A stretch of DNA of 64,000 nucleotides, taken from Trebouxia sp. TZW2008. Its lineage: Eukaryota > Chlorophyta > Trebouxiophyceae > Trebouxiales > Trebouxiaceae. The stretch spans positions 1-64,000 of the forward strand of contig BDIU01000010.1 in NCBI GenBank assembly GCA_002118135.1. Direction: 5' to 3'. This document shows, piece by piece, positions 46,255-58,500 of this stretch; the stretch's first letter is position 1, and each line of letters begins with the position of its first letter. Below the pieces are notes generated by a model that searched no databases, had not been told where the DNA came from, and worked only from the letters and a program-made list of their open reading frames with translations. The position numbers and the translations under genes were made by a program.

Positions 46255-49200
46255 TCATGAGATCAGACTATCTTCATACTCCTGTATAGCATCACGTGCA
46301 TGACGCAAACTAGTTTTTGACTCCCATGTATCATCTTCAGATCCATATCCCTTCCACCGAACCAGATACGATGTCCGTGAGACCCTGCCAGCCTTCCGAC
46401 ACCATTTGTCAAGTATTCTTCCAACCTCATATGCACCCTCATTCCCATCAACATCGGTGAAGGGCGGTGGTCGCTCGCAAGAGCCATCATCTGAATCTTG
46501 CGCTGACATGCTTTGGCTGCTGCTCTCTTGTAGCCCTGCCATATTCCCAGCACTTCTGTTCTGATCACAGGAAGCTTTGTCAGCGTCTTGAAGCAGCAGC
46601 AGGGCATCTTCAGCTTCTCGCTCATTGATGCGCCGCTTTTGTGACGAAGGTTGAGGCAGCTCTGGTTCATCAAGGCAATCATCTGCCCATGATGCACTTG
46701 CTACATCTTCAGCACGACCATCAGCTTGCTTCTGCTTGTCTGCCTGCTCAGAATCTCCCACAGCATCAGCAGCTTGACCCTCTGTTATGCTTTGAGCCTG
46801 GAGAGCACTGGGAGCTGCTTTTGACAATGCAGCTTCTGGTACAGTTACAGCTTCAGGTGCAACTGCAGCTTCTGGTGGATTCTGAGTTGCACCATCTGAC
46901 GGTTGCACCTGCTTGTCAACTGCAGACTGAGCCCTGAGTGTGTCTGCAGATTCTGCCAAACCACTGGGCATTGCTGCCGCTTGCTGGGCACTGGCTTCAG
47001 CTTGAGCCTGGGGTGCTGCTGCATTGGGGTTGCTTGACAATCTGGCTGCATCACGGACTCCGTGCTCCTCTGCTTGATCACCATGTGCTCGGTGTGCTGT
47101 GCCCAATGCCTCAGCTTCAGCAACAATGTCAGGCATGCTGGCCACGGCATATTCTCTTGTCTTGCCATCAGCTGCTGAAGGATTTGTTACTGGATTTGCC
47201 CTAGGACTGCCAGCATCTTTTGCAGTGGGTGTGGCAGTCAGTTCCGCTCTGGCCCGCTTGACACCCCTGTTGCTCAGCCTGTTGACAGCCGTCCTGTTTG
47301 CACCTGTTCCTCGTGCTGAAGCCTTAGCAGCTCTTGGAGAGTCTGACGCCCAAACTGATGTAATGGCAGCTGAGAGTGGTCCAGGCAAAAAGCTCCATGG
47401 AGAGTCTTCTGGTGCACCGCTCTGACTAGCACCCTGATCAGAGCTGGCAGAAGGACTTGAGGCGGTGAGTTCTGCCTGTTGCTGCTGACCCTTGTCTTGG
47501 TTTGCGGCCAGCTGCTGCTGCTGCTGCTGCTGCGGTCTCTGTGCAAGCACAGCTGATAGCTTGCGCTGTGCCGCTGCTGCTGCAGCTGAGTACTCCAGCC
47601 TCTGTTGCTGTGTGCTTGGTTGCAGGGCAGCTTCATTCAAACGAGCATTGATCTGTGCTGTCATCTCCACCTGTCGCAGCAGCCTGTGCAGATGCTGTGA
47701 TTGGGGTCCCAGCAGCAATGGTGAGCAGGCAGGTGACAGCTGTCCTGTCGGGACATTGCTTGCAGCCATTGGTTCATGCCCAGCAGGGACATTGAGCGCA
47801 CCCTGTGCTTGCTGTGACTGTCCAGTTGATAATGGAGGCAATGCAGTCTGAGGGGCTGCTGACACTGCCGCGTCATGACAGCTTGTTAGGCCTGTAGCAG
47901 GTGCTTGGGTCGGCAGACGCTGCTGCTGTGCTTGCAGCACCCTACTTGAAGCTGCTTGCATCCAGTCCTGCCTTGCTGTGACCTGCGCCTGAGTCTGGGC
48001 AGCTGACTGAGGCACAGACTGTTGTGGCTGTGTCAATGCCTGTCTGAACACTCCCCCAACCGGCTGTGGTGGTCTTGCTGCTGTTTGTGCACTAGGAGCA
48101 GCATCTGAAGGGGTTTCAGCATCAGTTGCTGGCTGCGCAGTTCTAGCAAAGGAGGTCTGTGCAAGCCTGTGAAGACCTTGACCATGAGACAGTTGGCTTG
48201 CAGCTGTGGCACCTGGTGCTAGAGCAGCAGATCGCTTAGCAGCAGCAAGGGCTTCTGCTGCTGATTCCAAGACTGCTGGAGGGGGTAAAGAGGCGGCCCG
48301 CCTTGAAGGGTCAACCCTCTGCTGTAGAGCAGAAGCCAACACTGGTGAAGCTGTGCTGCTACGAATTTGTGTCCAGAGCGGGCTGGTTGCCTTTGTCTGC
48401 TGCAACCTGTCTGCTGCATCCTCAAGTGCTTCTGCTTGCAAGGCAGGGCTAAGAAGGACAGGTGATGGTGGCAGTGAGGCTGCTGCTTGTGAATTTGCAT
48501 GCAGCCTTGAGCTCAGCAACCTGCATGCGCAAGCTGCTTGAGCCAGGCACAATGATAACAACCAGAGTACAAATATCGATAGCAATATTGACAACACTGA
48601 TACTTCTGACAATCCTCAACCATTTTCTAGCAGTGTGCTGAGGGTGTGTAGCATTTTGTCTTGGCTTCCTATACTTGTCGAGGCCAGGCACAGAGAGCAT
48701 GGGAATGTAGACAGCTTTGCTGACCTGTCATTTGGCAAGGGCATTGTGGGCGATGGCTGATGCTCAGCTTGTGAAACCTCGCTCTGCTGCTCTGCTGCTG
48801 CCTGGCTGACATTGACTTCTTGCTGCATACTGGGGGGTTGGACATTTCCCTGGACTAGGTGCGGCCTGACAGTTGAAGACCTCCCATTTGCCTGAATTGG
48901 CTGCGGCTTGACAAATGTAGGCCTTTCATTGGCCTGCCCACACCTTGGATTTCCCCCTATCGGATCATGCAGGCCTGATAGGCGTTGAACTGGTGCAGCT
49001 ACGCTGGTGGCAGCTTTCTGTAAAGGAGCAGTTGCTTGGATGTCAGCTGTGAACTGTGAACCGGGCAAAGACTCTCTGCATGTTAGGCTGCTGGCTGCTC
49101 TGGGCAGCTCTCTTTGGCTGTGCTGCTGAGCATGCAACAGGTGCTGTGGGCCGCCAGCCAGCCCAAAAATGTCATAGAGCTTCGCTTTTGTTAATCTGGT

Positions 49201-50468
49201 CTCCAGGAGATGCCTTAAATTGGCTAGTGTGCGGCTAATGCTCTCAGAAGAGACTCCAAAAATACTTGTCAGTACATTGACAGCCATAGGGACCTGCAGA
49301 AGATAGAAACATGAGAGTGACATGCGACCTGCACTCTCTTGCAGCAAAACTGTATGTCCAAAAGCATGAGCACTGTTCCCTGTGCAAGTATGTATATGCA
49401 CCTAGGAACCAAGCATCAGCACGCGTGCTGTACAGACATGTCCTTCAAAGCATAGCATTTGTGTACTGACATGTCCTTCAAAGCACAACATCTGCAACTT
49501 GCTCTGCATGAATGCATGACATCTGTTCATCCTCACCTTCATAGTACCTGCTGCATATTGAAAAGCAGCAGCAGCCCAAGTCCCTGTATCTGTGTTTATG
49601 CCGAAGTTTGTTGACTGCAGCCATGCTGTTAGCCCAGAATACCTGCGCAACACCTGCACAGCATGCTTAGGTTGGCAGACAAATAGTAGCAGAGCATGCT
49701 GTTGCCATGCAACAGCTGCAGGATCCAGTGGCAGGCCTGGACATGCCTGACTGAGCAGCAGCCAGCGTTACCAATTGTAACACAGCACAACACTCACTGG
49801 ATGGCCTGTGTTTGTTGTGCAACTCAAGTCACCAATTTCTTTGCGCAGATGCACTGCTGTGTTTTACTGACAGTCAGCTTGTTTGAGACACATTTGGCAA
49901 TTGTGGCAAAATGCCTCCTACACTAAGTTGCAACATATGATGTGCGCTGAGTCACCTGGACTTTGAGCCTAGCCTCTACACCTGGCATCAACGACAAACT
50001 GCGGACCCCAAAGTGCGTCCAATTGATGGTAGGCACTTTGAGCTGACAGGCATCTGCTACTGCTAGGAGAAGCTCGCTAGTCAGCTTCAAATTTGGCTCG
50101 ACGACTGAAAGCACGCTGTGCAGGCTGACAGGTAGCTGGTGCTGTCTTATAGTCAAATACAAGCAGGCAGCTGCCAAGGCTGTTGCCTTTGTGGCTTGGA
50201 CATCATGTGCACACTCCAGGTAAAACACTGCTTCATCTTCCAACAAGTTTCCCATTTGCAATATCTTCGCAGCGAGTCGCAAGGTAATCTCCGCATTGCG
50301 GGGCTGCTGCACGGGAATAGCTTGAGGGGCTGCTGGTGCAGTCAGCAGTTTATCTACATATGCAGCAAACTTTGCTCGCACCTGTGGGCCTTCAGGGGTC
50401 TGTCGAGCCATGCTTACTGATGGAGAAGGTAGCACAAACTCATTGCAGCCATTGGGTGACGTGTTCAA
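46255..50468 (-). CDS. TFIIB/cyclin-fold protein with C-terminal chromodomain
   Basis: Four exons sum to 3465 nt, 1154 residues, in one frame: 49956-50468 (first ATG 50468; ATG 50411 is an alternative start, MARQTPEG), 49537-49653, 48725-49293, 46255-48520. Residues about 50-165 form a first all-helical cyclin-like fold (RNAEITLRLAAKILQMGNLL, ALAAACLYLTIRQHQLPVSL), and about 172-260 a second (GTWAAAAFQYAAGTMK, VNVLTSIFGVSSESISRTLA), as in TFIIB-type proteins. No zinc ribbon precedes them. About 800 Q/A/S-rich residues follow, then a chromodomain at the end: YEVGRILDKW, SYLVRWKGYGSEDDTWES. The aromatic-cage positions (Y, W, Y) are present, so methyl-lysine binding is plausible. Known TFIIB-family proteins lack a chromodomain. 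The role, perhaps linking transcription initiation to marked chromatin, is inference. Divergent from the next gene (342 bp). Confidence 0.8.
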
Positions 50469-50810
50469 ACGGTTTGCCTGTATCCACGGCCACCCTTATC
50501 TCGAAACAAGCGAGTTTGGATGAAGCATCGGACAAGTTTCACAGATTGCAAAGTTGACTGATCAAGCAGCCTTGCTGAGACGCCAGCATCTGCCAATGCC
50601 GCACCTGCACAGTGCAACACGCACGATTTGATACAACCTCTGTAGTCTGTGCAGGTGAGGCCATAAACTCAGATCTGAAAGTCATTAAAGCGCAGAGCCT
50701 GTGGCAAAAGGCAGGAAGAAGAAGCGCCCCGTTCAAACACAGTATGACTCTCGCAAAGTGCTCTGCAACGCGAGACTTCCGCGCAATCAGTCAAGACAGC
50801 TTGACAGAGC

Positions 50811-53800
50811 ATGGCCAGATCTCGCAGCCGATCCAGGGATCGCCATCGCAGCTCGCACAGCCATCGCCAGGAGCATTCAGATAGAAGAAGAGACGATAGG
50901 TGTAGAGACTCGCACAGGCAAAGCACCAGGGACCGAGACAGGGAACGCTACAAGTCAGAAAGGCACAGCAGGCATGATGATGATCATACAAGTGATCATC
51001 GCAGGAGGTATTCTGCAGAAGAAAGGTGCTTTCGCAGTTTCACCCCACCATTGTTGCCTTGCTGCGGATCATTTAGAACCAAAACAGTATGCTTTCCATC
51101 ATCAGGTATCGAGAGGATGTTGGTGACCGAGAAGATGGAAGCAGGTGAGCTGACGCCCGCGCAGCATCATGCACAAACAAGCTTTGCTGTCCGGACCTGA
51201 GCAAGCATGGTGTTGAAAATGCCCACTGCCATCATCACATATGGTTGCTTTTCATGCAGAAAGCGTGCTGCTGAAGCGCCAGCACAATCAGAGGAGGAAG
51301 TCAAGCGGCAGAGATTGGCAAAGCTTGCAGCATGGAGACAGCAACAGAATGGCCCGCAAGTCAAAGCAGAAGAGCCCAGCAATCCGCCAGTGTTTGATGC
51401 TTTTGCTGACGATGATGACGAAGAGGATGAGAAGCCTATCAAGCATGAAGCCCAGTCAACTGCTTGGTAAGCTATACCTTTTGCCCCATTGCCTGTGACC
51501 CTTTCATCACATGCAACACACAGTGATGAGCCTATTGTTGTGCACATGAGGAGGACTTGGTACATTGAAGCTATGTTTGAAAGTTTAGACCAGCAAATCA
51601 GCAATGCATACTCTGAACTACAGGCACTTCTTATACCAGCGCCACCATGTTGCGTACATCACATGTTGCACTGCATCTCAGTATTGCACACTCTCATGAT
51701 TGTGCGTTTTGCACATTACACGTTCTGTATTGCACACCAAGTATCATGTACGGTGATTCACCAACTTTGCCCATTCTCAGGATGCCCTGGGAGGACCCAG
51801 CCACAGCCTTCAGATCAGCCAGTCACGTCATTCCTCCTGAGATTGCAGCCAAAAAGGCTGCAGCTGCTTTAGCAGAAGCACAAGCTGTCGCTGATCAAGC
51901 ACAGGTATCTCGCATGTTCTAAGCATGTCTTGATTCAGATTGTCGGTAGTGTACCATAGATGTTGCATCAACCCTGCGTTAGCTCAGGTGCTGAGCTGGT
52001 TGCGCTCTCACTTTCAAGTAATTTGGCACTCAGCATCAGACGTTTATGCTCAAGTGTCCTTGGTAATCGACGCTGCTGTCATGTCAAAATTTGCTGTATG
52101 TGCTGATCGCTCACATGCAGCATGGCATTTACATTCACCTCATGCATTCACCTCTAGCTGCCTATACAGCAAAGCATTCAAAGACAGTTCGACGAGCAAT
52201 ACCACACAGTCAAGTGAAGTCCTGCTGTTTCATTTCAATCACGACAAGGTCCAAGTTTCATGACATGTTCAAGTATCATGACATGTTCCAAGAGTCATGC
52301 TGTGTTGGGAACGTTGGGTCATGTTGGAAAACTCACGGCATGATTCAAGGTCCACAACGTGTTTCAAGGGTCATGACACGGTTCAAGTATCATGATGTGA
52401 TGGAAGTGTCGGGTCTTGTTGGAAGACTCACGACATGGTTCAAAGTCCACGCTGGTTCAAGGGTCATGACACGTTTCACGTATCATGATGTGATGGAAGT
52501 GTCAGGTCATGTTGCAGAATTGATGACATGGTCCATGACATGTCCCAAGGGTCATGACACTTCTGTTGCTGCAGGAAGATGATGATGTGGATCCCTTGGA
52601 CGCCTTCATGGATGCTGCTGTCAACCCAGAAGTGGCAGCAGCTGAAAAGGCAGAAGCAGCTCGCAAGGAGGAGCTACGCAAGCAACAAGCCAAGGCACTC
52701 GCGGTATGCTGCCTGCATTGCCATGTGTATCGTTTGAAGTGTTCGCGCACTGGTTGTATGCTGCCGTCTCCATATGTGCTGTCTGCATTCCCATGTGTAT
52801 TGTTAAAAGTGTTCGTGCACTGGTTGTATGCTGCCATCTCGATATGTGTTGTCACTGTTCATGCACTTGCCATATGCAGCCTCTATCTCAAATGTGTGAG
52901 GTGCACATGCACTCTGGCATAATGTGCCTACAATGCTGCAATGCATTTCAGATTCATCACCCGCTCAAACAGTTCAGTGAGAATGAGCTGTTTGTCATAC
53001 TTTGCGGTGTTCAGGCTACTATGTTGAATTCGCCTTTCCTAAATTGCAGTTTGAGTGCCACAGGCTCAAAGCAATGTGTGGCACATGTCTACAAGCATGC
53101 TTGGCGCTTGAGCCCTATGCTGCGCTGCAGCTGCAGACTGTTTGACCGAGTCATTGCAGCATCTCATGTGTCATGCAGAAAGGCAACTGGCAGGGCCATT
53201 CCAGGCATCGTGACATTATGAGCGTGCTTGCTTGCATGCAGGATGGCAAGCAGCCATGCCGGTCTTGAATCAACTGTGGGCTCCTGACAGGAAAAGTCGC
53301 CACTTCTGTTGGGGAACGAGTTCATTGCTTGGCGTACAATGCTAGTGTAAGGTGCCAACGCCATCACTAGGCTAATGCCATGACATTGAGAGCATGATGG
53401 CCTGCAGGATGGCAAGCAACCTGCCATTCCCAAACTGGATGAGCTCTTGGCTCCTGACAGTGACAGTGAAGAAGAGCCAGACCTTGAGCTGCAGCTGCCA
53501 GCCAACAAGGTGAAGTACATGGTGGGCCAAGGGGGCGACAAAATCAAGTACATCCAGCGCAAGACCAAGTGTCGGATACAGGTGACTGCGCTTTCTGCAG
53601 ATCAGACCTTTGCAGACAGCCTGTTGCCATGAAGTGACTGGTTGTGCACTTGCAGTGTAGGATTGTACTCGCTCTCGGAATCTTTTGGCGCTCATGTCAT
53701 CTGCATCAAATCAATACTATAGTCATTACTATGTCGTAAAGAGCGATGGAGTGCTACAAAAGCTTATCCCAGTCAGGGTTGAAGGCACTGCATTCCTGCA

Positions 53801-54853
53801 GTGGAGTATGCATTGAAGGGCAAGAGGCTGCAAGGGGGGCTATCTCTCGAACAGGCGGTGATTGCAGGGCTGAACACAAAACATGTGCCGTGGCAAGACA
53901 CGACTTGGGCCACACACATATTGCACTGGTCTCAGTATTAGCATCAACATCATTGTCATCATTGATATTGTTATTGTCATTGCCACCACCATTGCCATCA
54001 ATAATACAAAACACATGTGTACAGGTCAAGAAAGAGCAGGCTGAGCTGGCAAGGGCTTTTGGCAGCGGCCCTCAGCTTCTGCCTGGGAAGGGAATGCCCT
54101 TGCCAGACGGTCAGAAACGAATGGTGACAGTCATGCTGTTTGGCAGTGCGTCTGAGTGTGAGAATGCACGACGACTTATCGAAGAGGCTTGTGACAATAA
54201 AGAGCAGAAAGCAAAGCAGCGAGCCAAGGAGTATGAGAAGAAGAAGGATGAGAAGCGGCGAGACAGGCAGCTCTATCACATGCGTCATACTCATGACTAT
54301 GAAGCATTGGAGGTGCCTCTTGGAGCTAGCAAGGTATCGTATTGTGCTGCAAGGCTGCATTGCTGCTTGACCTCAGTCTCTGCATGAGACCAGATGCATG
54401 GCCATCACACCGTCGTCTCATTGCTTCTGAAATCAAGATTTGTCATTTCAGAAGCAGAAAACTGTGGTTTTTATAATCAATACTTATTATCGTCACTCAT
54501 GCTTGCAAGGCTTATTCCTGCCAGGAGCAGCAAATGCAGCTAAATAATTTTGGCTTGCATTTCATTGATGTCTGATTTGAGCAGCAACCTGCAGTGCTGC
54601 ATCTGGTACATTCAGGACATCTGTTGCATCATGATCTGACAAGCTGGGATGTTTTGTGCTGCAGGCTGATATTAAGAAGGCATTCCGACTTTTGGCCAAG
54701 AAATGGCATCCTGATAAGCATCCTGACAACCAAGAGGAAGCCAAAACGAGGTTCCAGGCTATACAAAAGGCGTTTGAGAGCTTGATGAGCACTGATGAAG
54801 ATGCCAGGATTGAAGCATTGACAGCAGCTGCAAACGAGGCGCATATGCCATAA
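50811..54853 (+). CDS. RS-domain, KH and J-domain protein (probable splicing-associated co-chaperone)
   Basis: Eight exons, 50811-51025, 51106-51144, 51260-51466, 51781-51904, 52575-52703, 53408-53581, 54025-54333, 54665-54853, sum to 1386 nt, 461 residues, in frame. Order: an RS/RD-rich N-terminus ([20 protein letters not shown]); [19 protein letters not shown] and an acidic stretch; [20 protein letters not shown], which resembles the N-terminal region of the spliceosomal helicase Prp5/DDX46; a KH-like domain ([25 protein letters not shown], then [20 protein letters not shown]); a basic helix; and a C-terminal J domain ([20 protein letters not shown]) with the HPD motif intact. No helicase core is present. 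Binding RNA through KH and recruiting Hsp70 through J in the spliceosome is inference from the domains. Confidence 0.87.
52259..52560 (+). repeat. ~95-115-bp intronic tandem repeat rich in TCATGACA
   Basis: Three imperfect units, starting near 52270, 52385 and 52478, share AAGTATCATGAtgTGaTGGA, GTTGGAA.ACTCAC and GGGTCATGACAC. The words TCATGACA/TCATGATG are near-palindromic. It sits immediately before exon 52575-52703. A separate ~78-bp duplication follows that exon's donor (52703-52840). Confidence 0.85.
53195..53300 (+). pseudogene. Ghost copy of KH exon start
   Basis: GCAG|GATGGCAAGCAGCCATGCCG and GGGCTCCTGACAGG copy the acceptor and start of exon 53408-53581 (GCAG|GATGGCAAGCAACCTGCCAT, TGGCTCCTGACAGT) together with upstream intron. 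The frame is broken by a stop ([12 protein letters not shown]). Upstream of the real exon. Confidence 0.88.
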
Positions 54854-55519
54854 TCATTTTCTGCGTTACATTCACAACCAAAGCGGTGTGTGCTTTTCTG
54901 TCATGATTCTGCAAGCGTATGCATTGCTGCAATTGCAGCATATTGCTGTCAGCCTCACGTGTGTCACTCAATCAAAAGCAGGAGGTCCGTGTGCAAGTAA
55001 GACATTCTGCCACATTTCTGTATATTGTCAGTATAGCCTTCATTGTTTGACAACAGCCGGCATGATTTGTGCCATGAGCTCTACCAGCTGCGAATCTACA
55101 TTTCCTTTCAATGTTTGTGGAGTCTGAAATGTACTCAAGTGCCTACTGCTAATCAGACTGCTGAATCGCTTCAGACGGTTTCAAGTCCCGATCAAAGCCG
55201 CAACCACTCGCTGCGTGATGGCCAGCGGCGAGCAGCATTGGATCGCGAGCAGCTTTCAAGGCGTATCTTGCCCGCAGATCAACAGACAAACGCAGGAACC
55301 TTTTGACGCGGGTGGAAAGCTGCGTCTGGGCCTCGGGGTCAAACGTATGAGCAGTAGCAGCGGCTGTTCTCCCTCTTCAGCTGCTCCCGGATGATTGACG
55401 CCTGAGCCCAAGTTGAGCCTGTGCATAAGGCCCTGGCTGATCACAGGCGGCAGATTCCTCTCGATCAGGACACGGTCAGCGCAGGCAAACTTGCAAGACG
55501 TGTCAGAACTTTCATTGCA
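54854..55519. other. Spacer upstream of the LRR gene
   Basis: Contains a 59-codon open frame from 55208 (MASGEQHWIASSFQG start) that could be an upstream ORF of the LRR transcript. Nothing else is supported. Confidence 0.35.
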
Positions 55520-58500
55520 ATGAGAGACCGGCGCATCGTTCACCGTCTCTTGCTCTTGACTGTATCAGTAGGTAATCTTACCGGGCATGCACAGACACAA
55601 GCCTCAAGTCCAAGCATCTCATCTAATTCATCAGCTGCTGCTTCTACAACCCTACCACAGCTAGCAAATGCTTCACATTTACAAGCATCTGGCTGTGAGC
55701 TGGAGATCCTGACCAGTCTCGGGTGGCAGCAATTTTACAACCCCGCCGGCTATTCAATCTTATCAACAATACCAAACAACACAAACGCCAGCACCTGGAA
55801 CTCCTTGGGATGCTTGGCAGGTCTGACAAATCTCACAATCACGCAGCATGTACTGCCGCTCCCAGATGCTTGGGCGCAGCCTGGAATGTTTCCTGCTCTC
55901 AGGTCACTGAACTTCTCCAGTACTGATTTGACTGGCACACTCCCGGTTAGCTGGTCACAGCCTAGTGTCTTTCCATGCCTGGACAGCCTAGACTTGAGTC
56001 TCACACAGCTCTCAGGGACTCTTCCAGCAGAGTGGGGACAGCGAAATGCATTCAGCCAGTTGACTTATCTTCGGCTGTACAACACCAGCATCTCAGGTTA
56101 GATGATTACAGATAGAACTTGGCATGGTTGACTTCTGCCAGTTTTGCATGGCGCATCAAGCCTTGGGGCCATTGACCTTGCTGCATGCATGCAAGCGTTG
56201 CGTCAATCCCTATGACACATCTGTACACCTTCACCTGTACACCCAAGATCAGCACTTAGCTTGCTGGATCCTGTTGCCTGGCTGGCTCGCTAGCTGTGGT
56301 CAATACGCTGATGGTGGGACTGGATACCAACAATATAGATGCCAAATCATGACCCAAATCATTGAGGGTAACTGACAACAATGAAAATGCAGGCACATTG
56401 CCTGACCAATGGGGCAGCCCTGGGGCATTTCCTGCCCTGTCAAGCTTGATACTATCAAACACCGCTCTCAATGGTTCCTTGCCAAGCGTCTGGGCAGGCA
56501 ACAATTCCCTGCTCTCTCTCAACAGACTGTTCCTTGGGGCAGAGTTCCCAGGGATTAGCAAGTTCACAGGCCCCCTTCCAGCAATTTGGGGGAGCCCAAG
56601 TGCATTTCAGCAGCTGACATTCTTGTGGATGGGCAACACTACCTTCTCAGGTGACTCAAGCTGCAACGACCAATTGTGGAATGTCATATCTGGTCGTGCA
56701 TTGAATGCACTGTGCACAAGTGAGTAGGCAACTGCTGCTGCATGCAATGTGTCGCATGACTAGGCAGCTTTTGTACATCTGAAAGGTCGAGCTTCCATTT
56801 GTTGCTGAAGCTGGCTCAACTGTCAAACTTGTTTGAATGCTGCTGCCATCACTGAAATATGATCAAACCAACCACACAGGTGCTAAAGTGTGTGTAGAGC
56901 TGAGGAAGGATCTTGACTTGTTCACTGACCTGACAGCCTCAGACAGCATGAGCGCCTGGATGCAAAACAGCACCAAGCATGCATGCTTTTCATGTTGCCA
57001 TGCAAACTGTTGTCATGAGCGGATTGAAGATGTCAAACAACTGATCTGTTGCCCTGCTACCAGTTTTTGCCAAAAGCCATCAGTCTTGCCAGATGTTGTA
57101 TGCTCAAGCGGGCAGACCTTCTCCTCTCCCACAAACAAATGCTGCAGCCCTGTGAAAGATGTAACAGAAGCGTGTGGCCAATGTAAGCAAGCTAATTGCA
57201 GAGCCCATCATATAGCCAGTCACTACATGCTGAGTTGGAAGTCCACCCTGCAAATCCTGAGTTCGGACTGATTTGTCAGACCCTAGACTCTGGACTTTGG
57301 TCCCATAGTTCCCGCCTTGCAGGGACCCTCCCACCATCATGGGGCAGTGACGGTGCCTTTCCAGTATTGGACGCCCTTTACCTCGATAGTACCAGTGTGT
57401 CTGGTGCGCTACCAGCACAATGGGGCGACGCAGCCTTCCCACAGCTTACAAAACTTCGTTTGATACTCCCAGGCGTCACAGGTAATCAGTTTATCTCAAG
57501 CACCAATTAAGCGATCAAGCAATAAGTAGAACCTCACTGTCACCGGTCACAATTGGGGGGCCATCAGACAGTTGAGGATGACACAATTGCAAGCACTGTA
57601 TCAGTCATGCTCATGTGCATGCAAAATTGTCAAGCACCAGGAACCTCACGCTAGCATTACACGTGATGAGCCAATTGCTGCCTAGCTGTCTCTGGTTTCA
57701 AAATGCTTCACAGGCTGTGAATGAACAGCCTTTGTGCAGCATTGCCTTGAAAAGCAGCATCAGCAGCTTTGTGCTTGTGCACTCTGATGCTGAGACTTGC
57801 AAGCGCTGCAAGTACCTGGCCCTATTAGTACACAGATGTTCTTGCAACACAGCGTGCAAAATCAGCAATAACTCATTGGCTTTCACTATCAAGGCAATTG
57901 CTGCTGCTTTTCACAGCATTGCCGTCATCCCTGTCCCCAGACAAGCAGAAGATGCTCAAGGGTGTTGTCCTTTCAGGTCCAATTCCTCCTTCATGGTCAA
58001 GCCCTGGGACATTCTCCTCTCTCATCTATCTGGGTCTTGAGAACATAACCATTCAAGGCAGCTTGCCAGAAGGTTGGGGAAGCGCCTCTATGCCCTTTCT
58101 GACAGAACTTGGTTTGCGCCACTTGAGGGTTTCAAGCACCTTGCCAGCTCAATGGGGCAGCAAATTGGCCTTCACCCAACTTGACCAATTTACCATTGAA
58201 AATTGCACATTCACAGGTGAGAGGACATGCATGAAAGCTGCATGTCAGCACCCGGTCTTGACCTGCATTTGCTTGCCACTCACTGACACACATAAGTTGT
58301 AAGTGGCGACACTTGCATTTGCGTCTGCAAGGTTGCACTTCACCTTTCATGCTGTGGGAGCAAGGATGACATTTTGCCCTGCAAGCACACTGCCAATCTC
58401 TTTACATCAGGTTGACGGTGCCTGCTTGACATTGGTTGGGAATAGCTTGCATCATTCATGATGCAGAGTCAGCATCACACTTTCAACTGCAGGCACCTTG

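Noticed and set aside
46641..48541. Several 90-120-codon plus-strand frames
   Set aside because: Antisense shadows of the Q/A-rich chromodomain-gene exon; low-complexity CAG/CTG composition keeps other frames open.
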